DNA from: Rhodospirillales bacterium
GTDB lineage: Bacteria > Pseudomonadota > Alphaproteobacteria > Rhodospirillales > Defluviicoccaceae
NCBI GenBank assembly: GCA_016712595.1
Contig: JADJQT010000001.1
Coordinates: forward strand, 1,547,501 to 1,611,500
DNA: 64,000 nt
Reading direction: 5' to 3'
A program made the translations under genes and the position numbers. Below, in pieces: positions 48,927 to 58,951 of the stretch (within the stretch, counting starts at the first letter, position 1; each line of letters begins with the position of its first letter). The notes beneath the pieces are model-generated. The model was not told the origin of the DNA. It was given only the letters and a program-made list of their open reading frames with translations, and ran no database searches.

Positions 48927-50309
48927 ATGCAGTTCGCAATCCTGATGGCGACGCTTCTCGTCCTGACCGCCATCGGGTTTTACCTCGGCCGGGCGCGGGC
49001 GGTGGATGTCGGACGCCGCGGATACGAGCGGCTGCACTCGCGCCCTCACTACTACGGCTACTATGTCGCCGTGTGGTGCGGTCTCCCGGCGCTGCTCGTG
49101 TTGCTGGTCTGGCTGATCGCTGAACCGCAGATCGTCCATGCCGTCGTCATGGCCAGCCTTCCGGACGCGGACCGGGCGCTACCGCCGGAGCGACTCGGCC
49201 TGCTGTTCAACGACATCCGCAACGTTGCGAGCGGCAATATTGCCGGCAGCGCCGCCGGTACCGATCTGCAGGCGGCGGCCGATTATTACGCGCGGATCAG
49301 CGCCATGAGTAGGACGGGGATGTTCGTGCTGGTGCTGGTCGCCTCGGTCTCAGGGCTCGTCTTCGCCCGTGCTCGCATTGTGCCGCGTCTGCGCGCGCGC
49401 AATGCCGTCGAAGCGGTGATCAAGGTCCTGCTGGTTGCCTGTTCGATCGTCGCCATCCTCACCACCATCGGCATCGTGCTGTCGCTGGTGTTTGAAGCCG
49501 TCCGCTTCTTCATGCGCGTATCGCCGCTCGCATTCCTGTTCGGGCTGGAATGGAGCCCGCAGATCGCGATGCGCGCCGATCAGGTGGGCGCCGGCGGCAG
49601 CTTCGGCGTCGTCCCGTTAATGGCCGGCACAATGCTCATCGCCACCATCGCCATGGCGGTCGCCATGCCGGTCGGTCTGATGTCGGCCATCTATATGGCG
49701 GAATACGCGCCTCCGCGCTTGCGCGCGGTGGTCAAGCCGATGCTGGAAGTTCTTGCGGGAATTCCGACGGTGGTCTACGGCTTCTTCGCGGCGCTGACGG
49801 TCGCGCCCTTTTTGCGCAACCTCGGTGCCGGGTTCGATCTGTCGATCTCGTCGGAGAGCGCGCTTGCCGCCGGCGTCGTCATGGGGGTGATGATTATCCC
49901 CTTCGTCTCGTCGCTGTCGGACGACGTCATCACCGCCGTGCCGCGGTCGCTGCGCGAAGGCTCGTACGGGCTTGGAGCAACGCGCTCGGAAACCATTTGC
50001 CGTGTCATTCTGCCGGCGGCCCTGCCCGGGATCATTGGCGGTTTTCTACTGGCGATCTCGCGGGCGATCGGCGAGACGATGATCGTCGTTATGGCCGCCG
50101 GTCTCGCGGCCAATCTCACCGCCAATCCGTTCGAGGCAGTAACCACCGTGACCGTACAGATCGTCACGCTGCTCATCGGCGATCAGGAATTCGACAGCCC
50201 GAAGACGCTTGCCGCCTTCGCTCTCGGCCTCGTGCTGTTCATTTCCACGCTGTGCCTGAACATCGTCGCCCTGCGCATCGTTGCCCGGTATCGAGAACTC
50301 TATGATTAA
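48927..50309 (+). CDS. pstC: Phosphate ABC transporter permease PstC
   Basis: About 460 aa, longer than the E. coli protein because of an N-terminal extension with extra membrane helices and a periplasmic loop (MQFAILMATLLVLTAIGFYLG, DLQAAADYYARIS). The core permease shows FGVVPLMAGTMLIATIAMAVAMPVGL and the EAA-type loop VPRSLREGSYGLGATRSETICRVILPAALPGIIGG, which contacts PstB. The ATG at 48927 has AAGGA upstream. Its stop overlaps the pstA start by 8 bp. Confidence 0.94.
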   Translation: MQFAILMATLLVLTAIGFYLGRARAVDVGRRGYERLHSRPHYYGYYVAVWCGLPALLVLLVWLIAEPQIVHAVVMASLPDADRALPPERLGLLFNDIRNVASGNIAGSAAGTDLQAAADYYARISAMSRTGMFVLVLVASVSGLVFARARIVPRLRARNAVEAVIKVLLVACSIVAILTTIGIVLSLVFEAVRFFMRVSPLAFLFGLEWSPQIAMRADQVGAGGSFGVVPLMAGTMLIATIAMAVAMPVGLMSAIYMAEYAPPRLRAVVKPMLEVLAGIPTVVYGFFAALTVAPFLRNLGAGFDLSISSESALAAGVVMGVMIIPFVSSLSDDVITAVPRSLREGSYGLGATRSETICRVILPAALPGIIGGFLLAISRAIGETMIVVMAAGLAANLTANPFEAVTTVTVQIVTLLIGDQEFDSPKTLAAFALGLVLFISTLCLNIVALRIVARYRELYD

Positions 50310-51627
50310 CAACGTCGCGCGACCAACGTTCATCCGTTCGCGCGCTGACGCGCGCGATGTATCGCAGGTGATTTCGGCCGGCCTTGCCCGACGCTACGCC
50401 GCCGAACGCAGATTTCGCCTCTACGGGCTCTGCGCGATCGTCTTCGCCACTCTTTGCCTTGTGGTGCTGCTGTGGACGATCATTCGGACGGCAATTCCCG
50501 CGTTCACCCAGACAATGATCGATCTGGACGTGACCCTCTACCCACAGGACATCGATCCCGACGGCGCGCGGGACGATGGCGTGCTCTCGCGTGCGGACTA
50601 CCAGAAGCTGATTCGTCAATCGCTCGAAGACTTGTTTCCGGGCGTCACCGATCGACAGGAGCGGCGCGAGTTGTTCGCGCTGATCAGTCCTGGCGCGACC
50701 TACGCCTTGCGCGATAAGGTGCTCGCGGATCCGGCGTTAATCGGCCAGCGAGTCCGGGTAACCGTGCCCCTGTCCGATGATCTTGACCAGTTCGCCAAGG
50801 GACAGATTGCCCGGGCAACGGCACAAAACGGTAGCCGCGTGTCGGACCGGCAGATCGACTGGTTTCATCGCCTTGAACAGCGCGGACTGATCGAGCGCGT
50901 TTTCAATCGCACATTGTTCACCGCCGGCGATTCCCGCTCACCCGAACTCGCCGGCGTATGGGGCGCCCTCGTCGGCACATTTTGGACGATGCTGATCACT
51001 ATCGCCATCGCCTTTCCGCTTGCCGTTGGCGCGGCGATTTATCTGGAGGAATTCGCGCCGAAGAACGCGTGGACGGCGATTGTCGAAGTCAACATCAACA
51101 ACCTTGCCGCCGTGCCGTCGATCGTATTCGGCCTGCTCGGCCTTGCCGTCTTTCTCGGCGTTTTCGGTCTGCCCCGCTCATCGCCCCTGGTTGGCGGCAT
51201 GGTGCTCTCGCTGATGACCATGCCGATCATCATCATCGCCAGCCGCGCCGCTTTGAAAGCGGTGCCGCCGTCGATGCGCGAGGCGGCGCTCGGCGTCGGC
51301 GCATCGAAGATGCAAACGGTCTTCCATCACGTGGTGCCACTGGCGATGCCGGGCATGCTGACCGGGACAATTCTCGGGATGGCACACGCATTGGGCGAGA
51401 CGGCGCCGCTGCTGATGATCGGCATGGTCGCCTTCATCGCCGACATCCCGCAAGGACCGCTCGATGCAGCGACGGTGATGCCGGTCCAGATCTATCTGTG
51501 GTCGGATGCGCCGGAGCGCGCCTTTGTCGAGCGATCATCGGCGGCGATCCTCGTCCTGCTGGCGTTTCTGATCGCCATGACCCTCGTTGCCGTGGTCTTG
51601 CGCAAGCGATTCGAGCGAAAGTGGTGA
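50302..51627 (+). CDS. pstA: Phosphate ABC transporter permease PstA
   Basis: About 441 aa. A cytoplasmic N-terminus and first helix (LYGLCAIVFATLCLVVLLWTII) are followed by an enlarged periplasmic region (about 70-220) not found in E. coli PstA. The permease core then has GTFWTMLITIAIAFPLAVGAAIYLEE and the EAA loop VPPSMREAALGVGASKMQTVFHHVVPLAMPGMLTG. It overlaps pstC and is translationally coupled to it. Confidence 0.94.
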   Translation: MINNVARPTFIRSRADARDVSQVISAGLARRYAAERRFRLYGLCAIVFATLCLVVLLWTIIRTAIPAFTQTMIDLDVTLYPQDIDPDGARDDGVLSRADYQKLIRQSLEDLFPGVTDRQERRELFALISPGATYALRDKVLADPALIGQRVRVTVPLSDDLDQFAKGQIARATAQNGSRVSDRQIDWFHRLEQRGLIERVFNRTLFTAGDSRSPELAGVWGALVGTFWTMLITIAIAFPLAVGAAIYLEEFAPKNAWTAIVEVNINNLAAVPSIVFGLLGLAVFLGVFGLPRSSPLVGGMVLSLMTMPIIIIASRAALKAVPPSMREAALGVGASKMQTVFHHVVPLAMPGMLTGTILGMAHALGETAPLLMIGMVAFIADIPQGPLDAATVMPVQIYLWSDAPERAFVERSSAAILVLLAFLIAMTLVAVVLRKRFERKW

Positions 51628-51698
51628 TCCATAAACAGCCAACGGTCGATTGCAAGAACGCAGCGTTCCGCGGAATAACAGCAATGTTCACGGTCTAG

Positions 51699-52505
51699 AT
51701 GCAAAAAATGGCAATGCAGCCCGCGACCCTGGCAATACCGGCGGCAGGCACGGTGAAATTCCACACCGACAAGGTCTGTGTTTTTTACGGCGGCAAACAG
51801 GCACTCGACAACATCAGCCTCGATATCTATCGCAACGAGGTCACGGCGCTGATTGGTCCCTCGGGCTGCGGCAAGTCGACCTATCTCAGATGTCTCAACC
51901 GCATGAATGACATCATCGATGGCTGCCGCATCACCGGGAGCATCCTGCTCGACGGCGAGAACGTTTACGCGCCGCAGATGGACCCCGTTCACCTGCGCGC
52001 CCGTGTCGGCATGGTTTTCCAAAAACCCAATCCGTTTCCGAAATCGATCTTCGAGAACGTCGCCTACGGTCCGCGCATCCACGGACTTGCCAGCGACAGA
52101 CGCGATCTCGAGCAGATTGTTCAGACCAGCCTGGAGCGGGCGGGGCTGTGGAAGGAAGTGCAGGATCGGCTGAATCAGCCGGGAATCGGCCTTTCCGGCG
52201 GCCAGCAGCAGCGGCTTTGCATCGCCCGCGCGATCGCGGTTCAGCCTGAAGTAATCCTGATGGACGAGCCGTGTTCGGCGCTTGATCCGATCGCCACCGC
52301 GCGGATCGAAGAACTGATCGACGAATTGCGGCAGAACTACACGATCATCATCGTTACCCACTCGATGCAGCAGGCGGCGCGTGTCTCACAGCGCACCGGC
52401 TTTTTCCATATGGGTGTTCTGGTGGAGACCGGCTTGACCGAGATGATCTTCACCAATCCCGACGACAAAAGAACACAGGACTACATCACCGGGCGTTTTG
52501 GCTAG
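51699..52505 (+). CDS. pstB: Phosphate ABC transporter ATP-binding protein PstB
   Basis: 268 aa. Walker A IGPSGCGKSTYLRCLNRMND (the CLNRMND run is typical of PstB), Q-loop VFQKPNPFPKSIFENVAYGPR, signature LSGGQQQRLCIARA, Walker B VILMDEPCSALDPIATARIEEL and H-loop VTHSMQQAARVSQRTGFF. It drives phosphate import through PstCA. ATG codons at 51708 and 51714 are alternative starts. It lies 71 bp after pstA. Confidence 0.95.
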   Translation: MQKMAMQPATLAIPAAGTVKFHTDKVCVFYGGKQALDNISLDIYRNEVTALIGPSGCGKSTYLRCLNRMNDIIDGCRITGSILLDGENVYAPQMDPVHLRARVGMVFQKPNPFPKSIFENVAYGPRIHGLASDRRDLEQIVQTSLERAGLWKEVQDRLNQPGIGLSGGQQQRLCIARAIAVQPEVILMDEPCSALDPIATARIEELIDELRQNYTIIIVTHSMQQAARVSQRTGFFHMGVLVETGLTEMIFTNPDDKRTQDYITGRFG

Positions 52506-52550
52506 GCGGCTCGTATGACCGCGGGACTCGTCCGGAGGAGACCAAGGACC

Positions 52551-53252
52551 ATGACGTCCGAGCACATCGTCAAGTCGTTCGATGATCAGTTGAAGCGGCT
52601 GGAAAACCTGATTGCCGAGATGGGCGGCCTCGCCGAGGTTCAGCTTGCCAAGGCGATCGACGCGATGAGCAAGCGGGATCTCGAACGCGCCGCCCGCATC
52701 ACCGCCGATGACCAGCGGATCGACGATCTGGAGCTCCTCGTCGACCAGGAGGCGGTTGCGATGCTGGCGCTGCGTCAGCCGATGGCCAAGGACCTGCGCG
52801 AGATCATCGGCGCGCTGAAGACCGCGGGCATGCTCGAGCGCGTCGGTGACTACGCGAAAAACGTCGCCAAACGTACCGCGGCACTGGTCGAGATGCCGCC
52901 GGTGCCGTCGGCGCAAACGGTCGTGCGGCTTGGCAAGCTGGCGCAGGAGATGATCAAGGATGTGCTTGATGCCTACATCGCCCGCGATCTGGAAAAGGCG
53001 GAACTGGTACGGCAGCGCGATAAGGAGTTGGACGCTCTGCATACCAGCATATTTCGTGAGTTACTGACGTATATGATGGAGGACCCGCGCAACATAACCG
53101 CGTGTACCCATCTATTGTTCATCGCTAAAAATATAGAGCGCGTCGGTGATCATGCGACAAACATTGCAGAAGTCGTCGGTTTTCTTGTGCATGGACGGGC
53201 ACCATCAGACGAAAGGCCGAAAGACGATGTCACAAGTTTTACTGTACTGTAG
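52551..53252 (+). CDS. phoU: Phosphate-specific transport accessory protein PhoU
   Basis: About 233 aa with the two three-helix PhoU repeats. Each has the metal-binding ExxxD-like motif: LERVGDYAKNVAKR in the first and IERVGDHATNIAEVVGFLV in the second. PhoU links PstSCAB activity to PhoR so that the regulon is off when phosphate is plentiful. GGAGGAGACC precedes the chosen ATG; an in-frame start 12 codons upstream (52515) is less likely. Confidence 0.94.
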   Translation: MTSEHIVKSFDDQLKRLENLIAEMGGLAEVQLAKAIDAMSKRDLERAARITADDQRIDDLELLVDQEAVAMLALRQPMAKDLREIIGALKTAGMLERVGDYAKNVAKRTAALVEMPPVPSAQTVVRLGKLAQEMIKDVLDAYIARDLEKAELVRQRDKELDALHTSIFRELLTYMMEDPRNITACTHLLFIAKNIERVGDHATNIAEVVGFLVHGRAPSDERPKDDVTSFTVL

Positions 53253-53297
53253 ATAGTGACAATAGCAGTATAAGATAATTCAAGAAGGGACTTTGCC

Positions 53298-54023
53298 GTG
53301 CAGCTCAATCACGCAGCGATTTCGGCTAAGCCGAAAGTGCTTATTGTAGAAGATGAAGAGGCGCAGGCAGAAATGCTTCGCTACAACTTCGACCGCGAAG
53401 GGTTTGACGTCTCGATGGCTGGTGACGGTGAGGAGGCGATGATCGCCGTGGAGGAGCACCAGCCGGACCTCGTGCTGCTCGACTGGATGCTGCCCGGCAC
53501 CTCAGGCATCGCCGTTTGCCAGCGCCTGCGCGGCAAACCGGAAACGCGCGCGTTGCCGATCATCATTCTGACCGCCCGCGGCGAGGAAGGAGACCGGGTG
53601 CGCGGCCTCGAATCCGGCGCGGATGACTACGTGGTCAAGCCGTTCTCGCCCAGCGAACTTGTCGCCCGGGTCCGCGCGGTGCTGCGGCGGACCCGCCCGT
53701 CACTCAGCGAAGAGCGGCTGGTGTGCCACGACATCATCATGGATCTCGCCACTCACCGGGTGTCCCGTCGCAACAAGCACATCCACCTCGGCCCCACCGA
53801 ATTCCGGCTGCTGCGCCTGTTCATGGAGCGACCGTACCGGGTGTTTACCCGCGAGCAATTGCTCGACAAGGCGTGGGGTCGTGACATCCACGTCGAACTG
53901 CGCACCGTCGACGTGCACATTCGCCGGCTGCGCAAGGCGCTCGGCGCTCATGGCGACGAGGACGTCATTCGCACGGTGCGCGGCACCGGCTACGCGCTCG
54001 ACGTCGACCATGGGGTCAACTGA
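53298..54023 (+). CDS. phoB: Phosphate regulon response regulator PhoB
   Basis: 241 aa. Receiver domain with acidic pocket VEDEE, phospho-acceptor Asp62 in VLLDWMLPG, conserved Thr in ILTAR and Lys in VVKPFSPSELVARV. The C-terminal winged-helix OmpR-type domain (about 140-235) ends RTVRGTGYALD. It should bind the PHO box upstream of pstS. The start is GTG with GAAGGGA upstream. The 45-bp gap after phoU is A/T-rich and could hold a separate promoter. Confidence 0.95.
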   Translation: MQLNHAAISAKPKVLIVEDEEAQAEMLRYNFDREGFDVSMAGDGEEAMIAVEEHQPDLVLLDWMLPGTSGIAVCQRLRGKPETRALPIIILTARGEEGDRVRGLESGADDYVVKPFSPSELVARVRAVLRRTRPSLSEERLVCHDIIMDLATHRVSRRNKHIHLGPTEFRLLRLFMERPYRVFTREQLLDKAWGRDIHVELRTVDVHIRRLRKALGAHGDEDVIRTVRGTGYALDVDHGVN

Positions 54024-54154
54024 CCGGATTCGCTGGAACTCCACCGCTTCAGCTCCGCCCGCACCGTCCCGACGAGAGCGAGGGATCAGCGCCTAAGCCT
54101 GCCTCGTTACGTTCGGTAGCGGAATTCTGCTGGAAGCATGCTATATCTCGGGGC

Positions 54155-56425
54155 ATGGATGGTGACATTCCCGTGTCCGAGGCCCGATTGTGCGCGCCGG
54201 CCGCTTATCTCGGGCTGCTGAACGCAGGTCAGGCCGAGGCGGTGCAGGCGACGGAGGGGCCGGTGCTGGTACTGGCCGGTGCCGGTACCGGCAAGACGCG
54301 GGTGCTCACCGCCCGGCTCGCTCACATCCTTGCGACCGGTCGCGCCCGACCGTGGCAGGTGCTGGCCGTGACCTTTACCAACAAGGCGGCGCGCGAGATG
54401 CGCGAGCGCGTGGTCGGGCTGCTCGACTGTTCGGTCGAAGGCTGGTGGGTCGGTACCTTCCATGCGACGGGGGCGCGGATTCTCCGCAGCCATGCCGAAC
54501 TGCTCGGCCTCAAACCCAACTTCACCATCCTTGATGCCGACGATCAGCTCCGCCTGATCAAGCAGCTCGAGGAAGCGCGGCGCATGGACGTCAAGAAGAT
54601 GCCGCCGCGCCTCGTCTCCTCGATCGTCCAGCGCTGGAAGGATCGCGGACTGACGCCGGAGCAGGTGACGGAGGCGGAAGGTGCCGACGCGCTCGACGGC
54701 CTGGCCCTGCCGCTCTATGCCGAATATCAGGAGCGCCTGAGGACGCTGAATGCCACCGACTTCGGGGACCTGCTGCTGCACAACATTACCCTTTTTCGCC
54801 AGCATCCGGAGATCGCGCTGAAGTATCAGCGGCAGTTCCGCTACCTGCTCGTCGACGAATACCAGGACACCAACGTCGCCCAGTACCTGTGGCTGCGCGC
54901 GCTGGCGCAAGGGCACCGCAACCTCTGCTGCGTCGGCGACGACGATCAGTCGATCTATTCCTGGCGCGGCGCTGAGATCGACAACATCCTGCGCTTCGAG
55001 CGCGACTTTCCCGGCGCCCAGGTCATCCGCCTCGAATGCAACTACCGCTCGACACCCCATATCCTCGCCGCCGCGTCCGGGCTCATCACCCACAACCGCG
55101 GCCGGCTCGGCAAGACACTGTGGACGACCCAGGGCGAGGGCGAGAAGGTGCTCGTGCGCGGTGTCTGGGACGGCGAGGACGAGGCGCGCGTCGTTTGCGA
55201 GCACATCGAGGCTCTGCGGGCCGCTGGCGAGCCGCTGCGCAGCATGGCCGTGCTCGTGCGCGCCGGTTTCCAGACGCGTGAATTCGAGGAACGGCTGATC
55301 ACTGTCGGCATCCCCTATCGGGTCATCGGTGGCGCGCGTTTTTACGAACGCCAGGAGATCCGCGACGCCATCGCCTATTTTCGCACCGTCGTCCAGCCAG
55401 ATGACGACCTCGCCTTTGAGCGTATCGTCAATACCCCGAAGCGCGGTCTCGGTGTCGCCAGCCTGCGCAGCATTCACCTTCTGGCCCGCGATCTCGGCAT
55501 CCCGCTGCTGGCCGCTGCCGCCCGGCTGATCGAGAGCGACGAGCTCAAGCCGCAAGCCCGCGGAACACTGGGCCGGCTGCTGGCCGACCTCGCGCGCTGG
55601 CGGGAGCAGATGGCCCGGACGCGGCACGCCGAACTGGCGCGCACGATCCTTGATGAGTCCGGCTATACCGCGATGTGGCAGGCCGACCGCAGTCCGGAAG
55701 CATCCGGGCGACTCGACAACCTCAAGGAACTGGTAGCGGCGCTCGTCGAGTTCGAAAGCCTCGCCGGCTTTCTCGAGCACGTCAGCCTGGTGATGGACAA
55801 CGATGACGCGGCCGGTGATGACAAGGTCGCGCTGATGACCTTGCATGCCGCCAAGGGGCTCGAATTCGATACCGTCTTCCTGCCGGGCTGGGAGGAGGGC
55901 GTGTTTCCCAACCAGCGCTCGCTCGATGAAGGCGGAGCGGCCTCGCTCGAAGAAGAGCGCCGGCTCGCTTATGTCGGCCTCACCCGCGCCCGCAAGCGCG
56001 CGGTGGTCAGCTACGCCGCCAACCGCATGGTCTTCGGAACCTGGCAAAGCGCGCTCCCGTCACGCTTCGTCAGCGAGTTGCCGGCGGACCATGTCGAGGT
56101 ATCGGCGCCCACCGGGCTGTTCGGCGCTTCCCGGTACGGCGGCAGGGATCGCGAATGGCTGGACGATCTGCCGTCCGTCGTTGCGAGCAGTGTCCGTGCA
56201 GGCGGCGGTGCGCGGCTTCGCCGGCCGCCGCTGATCGATGGTCTCGCCGCCCATCGCCCCTCGGCGCGTCCGGCGCCTGCCTGCCCGTTCGCCCCCGGTC
56301 AGCGAATATTTCATCAGAAATTCGGCTACGGCACGGTCCGCAGCGTCAACGGTGATCGCCTTGAGATCGATTTCGAAAAGGCTGGAACGAAGACCGTCAT
56401 CCAGAGCTTCGTGCAAGCCGCGTAA
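54155..56425 (+). CDS. uvrD: UvrD/PcrA-family DNA helicase
   Basis: 756 aa, superfamily I 3'-5' helicase. Motif I LVLAGAGTGKTRVL, Ia VTFTNKAAREM, II LLVDEYQDTN, III VGDDDQSIYSWRGA, IV LECNYRST, V LMTLHAAKGLEFDTVFLPGW and VI VGLTRARKR are all present. The C-terminal tail (PGQRIFHQKFGYGTVRSVNGDRLEIDFEKAG) is the UvrD/PcrA RNA-polymerase-binding Tudor-like domain. It likely serves nucleotide-excision and mismatch repair. Monocistronic by spacing: 131 bp after phoB. Confidence 0.95.
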   Translation: MDGDIPVSEARLCAPAAYLGLLNAGQAEAVQATEGPVLVLAGAGTGKTRVLTARLAHILATGRARPWQVLAVTFTNKAAREMRERVVGLLDCSVEGWWVGTFHATGARILRSHAELLGLKPNFTILDADDQLRLIKQLEEARRMDVKKMPPRLVSSIVQRWKDRGLTPEQVTEAEGADALDGLALPLYAEYQERLRTLNATDFGDLLLHNITLFRQHPEIALKYQRQFRYLLVDEYQDTNVAQYLWLRALAQGHRNLCCVGDDDQSIYSWRGAEIDNILRFERDFPGAQVIRLECNYRSTPHILAAASGLITHNRGRLGKTLWTTQGEGEKVLVRGVWDGEDEARVVCEHIEALRAAGEPLRSMAVLVRAGFQTREFEERLITVGIPYRVIGGARFYERQEIRDAIAYFRTVVQPDDDLAFERIVNTPKRGLGVASLRSIHLLARDLGIPLLAAAARLIESDELKPQARGTLGRLLADLARWREQMARTRHAELARTILDESGYTAMWQADRSPEASGRLDNLKELVAALVEFESLAGFLEHVSLVMDNDDAAGDDKVALMTLHAAKGLEFDTVFLPGWEEGVFPNQRSLDEGGAASLEEERRLAYVGLTRARKRAVVSYAANRMVFGTWQSALPSRFVSELPADHVEVSAPTGLFGASRYGGRDREWLDDLPSVVASSVRAGGGARLRRPPLIDGLAAHRPSARPAPACPFAPGQRIFHQKFGYGTVRSVNGDRLEIDFEKAGTKTVIQSFVQAA

Positions 56426-56670
56426 TTTTATCTGTGCCTGCGTGGCAGGACGCCGGCGCGACGTCGACGATCTCTCGGCAATAACTGAAAAACCAAAGAG
56501 GGGCCGCTTGCCCGGCAGAGAGCCGGACGAGGACGATTTCCAACGAATGTGCCGACGCGTTCGTGCCTGTGTTCGGCAAAAAATATCGCCAGCCCCTGCG
56601 AACAGCAAAGATGGCACTGCCCGCTCGGCGGTCGTATGGTGGACCAAAAGCAAAGAGATGGGGGATTTCC

Positions 56671-58209
56671 ATGGATATCGGCTCGCTGCTGCCGCGCCAT
56701 GCGCGTTATCGGGCGGAGCATCCCGCCCTGATCGTCGGTGGACACTCGCTCACCTACAAAGCGCTCAACGCGCGCGTTAATCGCTTGGCGCACGCCCTTC
56801 TGCGCGCCGGGCTCAAAAAGGGCGACAAATTTGCCACGGTTCTGCCTAACTGCCTCGAGTTAATGGCCGCCTACTGGGCGGCGGCGAAGACCGGCCTCGT
56901 CATCGTGCCGATGAGCCCGCTCCTTCAGGACGGTGGCCTCGCCTCGCTGCTCAAGGATTCCGATACGTCACTGGTGCTGGGGCATGTCTCGTTCGCCGCA
57001 ACCTTCGAGCGCCTGCGCCCGCGACTGCCGCACATCGCTGCCGAACGCTGGATTCTTCTTGGCACCGACGCCACGCAACAGCCGGCGTTTTGCACTTACG
57101 AGGCCTTCATCGGCGATGCGCCGGACGATAATCCTCCCGATGCCGGCATCGTCGATGCGGACATGTTCAATATCATGTACTCCAGTGGCACCACCGGTCT
57201 GCCCAAGGGCATCATCCATTCCCACTATGTGCGGGCGATGTACTGCACGCTGTTCGCCCAGGCCTTTCGCATCTCGCCGGAGAGCGTCGTCCTGCACGCC
57301 GGCTCGATCGTCTTCAACGGTGCCATGGTCGACCTGATGCCGTGGATGTTCGTGGGTGGCACCTACGTGCTGCATGAGAGTTTCGATCCGGCGCGGGTCA
57401 TCGCCGATACCCACCGCTACAAGGTCACCCATATCATCATGGTGCCGGCGCAGATCACCGCCGTGCTCGACCACCCGGACTACACGCCCGAGAAACTCGC
57501 CAGCCTCGAGATGCTGCACAACCTCGGCGCGCCGCTGCACGTTCGCGTCAAGCAACGGATCAATGCCGAGCTTCCTAACCGCTTCTACGAGCTTTACGGG
57601 CTGACCGAGGGGTTCATGACCATCCTCGACAAGCACGATGCGATTCGCAAGCTGGGCTCGGTCGGCTGCCCGCCGCCGTTCATGGAAATCCGTATCGAGC
57701 GCGAAGACGGCAGCGCGTGCGCCGCCGGCGAAGTGGGCGAGATCTGCGGGCGCAGCCCATGCATGATGCCGGGCTATTACAAGCGTCCGGACCTGAGCGC
57801 GGTGGCGATCCGCGACGGCTGGCTGCACACCGGCGACGCCGGCTATGTCGACGAGGAAGGCTATCTGTTCCTCGTCGATCGCATCAAGGACATGATCATC
57901 GTCGGTGGCGTCAACGTCTATCCGTTCGATGTCGAAAAGGTGATTGCGGGTCACCCGGCGGTTCGCGAGGTCGCGGTGTTCGGTGTCCAGGACGCGAAAT
58001 GGGGAGAGGTCCCGATTGCCGCCGTTGCCCTGAAGCCGGGGGATCGGCCGGGGCGAGAAGAACTCGTCGCCTGGACGAACGCACGGGTCGACGCCAAGTT
58101 TCAGCGCATTCAGGACGTCGTGCTCTACGAGGAGTTCCCCCGTAACGTCGCTGGCAAGACGCTCAAGCGCGAGATGCGGGACGCCTACGCCAAGGCTCAG
58201 GTTTCGTAG
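56671..58209 (+). CDS. AMP-dependent acyl-CoA synthetase/ligase
   Basis: About 512 aa of the class I adenylate-forming (ANL) family. Phosphate loop MYSSGTTGLPKGI, then FYELYGLTEGF, WLHTGDAGYVDEEGYLFLVDR and IIVGGVNVYPFDVEKVI, with the C-terminal catalytic lysine region in NVAGKTLKREMRD. It activates an unknown carboxylic acid to acyl-AMP and then acyl-CoA; similarity is to fatty acyl-CoA and caiC/crotonobetaine-type ligases. The ATG at 56671 has a GGGGG ribosome site and matches the domain start. Its 3' end overlaps the convergent hydrolase by 13 bp. Confidence 0.87.
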   Translation: MDIGSLLPRHARYRAEHPALIVGGHSLTYKALNARVNRLAHALLRAGLKKGDKFATVLPNCLELMAAYWAAAKTGLVIVPMSPLLQDGGLASLLKDSDTSLVLGHVSFAATFERLRPRLPHIAAERWILLGTDATQQPAFCTYEAFIGDAPDDNPPDAGIVDADMFNIMYSSGTTGLPKGIIHSHYVRAMYCTLFAQAFRISPESVVLHAGSIVFNGAMVDLMPWMFVGGTYVLHESFDPARVIADTHRYKVTHIIMVPAQITAVLDHPDYTPEKLASLEMLHNLGAPLHVRVKQRINAELPNRFYELYGLTEGFMTILDKHDAIRKLGSVGCPPPFMEIRIEREDGSACAAGEVGEICGRSPCMMPGYYKRPDLSAVAIRDGWLHTGDAGYVDEEGYLFLVDRIKDMIIVGGVNVYPFDVEKVIAGHPAVREVAVFGVQDAKWGEVPIAAVALKPGDRPGREELVAWTNARVDAKFQRIQDVVLYEEFPRNVAGKTLKREMRDAYAKAQVS

Positions 58210-58880
58210 GGGTGGTGGAGCATCCACCTGTATAGGTTGCGGTCGGCGTAGGCGGCGTTACACGTGCGCACGTGGGCGATTTCGCCGTCGCGGGCGCCGA
58301 CGTGGTAGGGGCGGGCGACGACATTGCCGAACGGCGCCAGGCGCTCGACGACGTCCTTCGATCCGCGCGTCAGCTTTTCGATCTCGTCGTCCTCGGCATA
58401 GGCAACCCACGTCGGTGTGTGCCGGAGGCGCCCGACCTCGCTGATGTTTGTGCACCGCCCACACACCGAGGCGATTGCGGCAAACCGCTGAGGGTCGCGC
58501 AACGCCAGACAGAACGTGCCGATCCCGCCCATGCTGAACCCGGTGAGATAGAGCCGATGCGGGTCAGCCATGCCGCCATCGATGATCTGGCGGACCAGCG
58601 CCTCGACCGCGGCCAGAACGGATGCATCGCACCAATTTCTGCCGTGCGGGCATTGCGGCGCGACGACGACGAAGGGGAACGGGGTGTCGGTCAGCTTGCG
58701 ATGTTCAAGCCGATGCTTCGGCAAGCCGCAGTCCGTCACTTTGTGCAGCCGGCGGCCGCCCTCGCCTTTCTGTCCACTGCCGTGAAGATAGATGATGAGC
58801 GGTGGATGCTCGTCGTGGCGGATGGACGCGGCATCGGCGGGAAACCACCAGCAGTTGAGGTCGAGGGTATATTCGATCAT
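58197..58880 (-). CDS. Alpha/beta hydrolase (prolyl-oligopeptidase/esterase type), copy 1
   Basis: 227 aa. Oxyanion-hole segment YLHGSGQKG, VVVAPQCPHGRNWCD, nucleophile elbow TGFSMGGIG with Ser116, Asp in AYAEDDE and a C-terminal His in EIAHVRTCNAAY. The family resembles predicted peptidase/feruloyl-esterase-like hydrolases; no signal peptide, so probably cytosolic. The next gene upstream on this strand is a clear paralogue. Substrate unknown. Confidence 0.83.
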   Translation of the reverse strand: MIEYTLDLNCWWFPADAASIRHDEHPPLIIYLHGSGQKGEGGRRLHKVTDCGLPKHRLEHRKLTDTPFPFVVVAPQCPHGRNWCDASVLAAVEALVRQIIDGGMADPHRLYLTGFSMGGIGTFCLALRDPQRFAAIASVCGRCTNISEVGRLRHTPTWVAYAEDDEIEKLTRGSKDVVERLAPFGNVVARPYHVGARDGEIAHVRTCNAAYADRNLYRWMLHHPYET

Positions 58881-58951
58881 GCGACACCGAAGCCACCCGA
58901 AGGGGACGAGCGATCAGCCGGAAGACAGCGGGGCAAGCAATGCGCGAGCAC

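Noticed and set aside
54107..56047. 646-codon minus-strand open frame opposite the helicase gene
   Set aside because: It is the antisense shadow of uvrD, whose seven helicase motifs are on the plus strand; the translation is Arg/Asp/Gly-rich without any domain. High GC makes long antisense frames common here.
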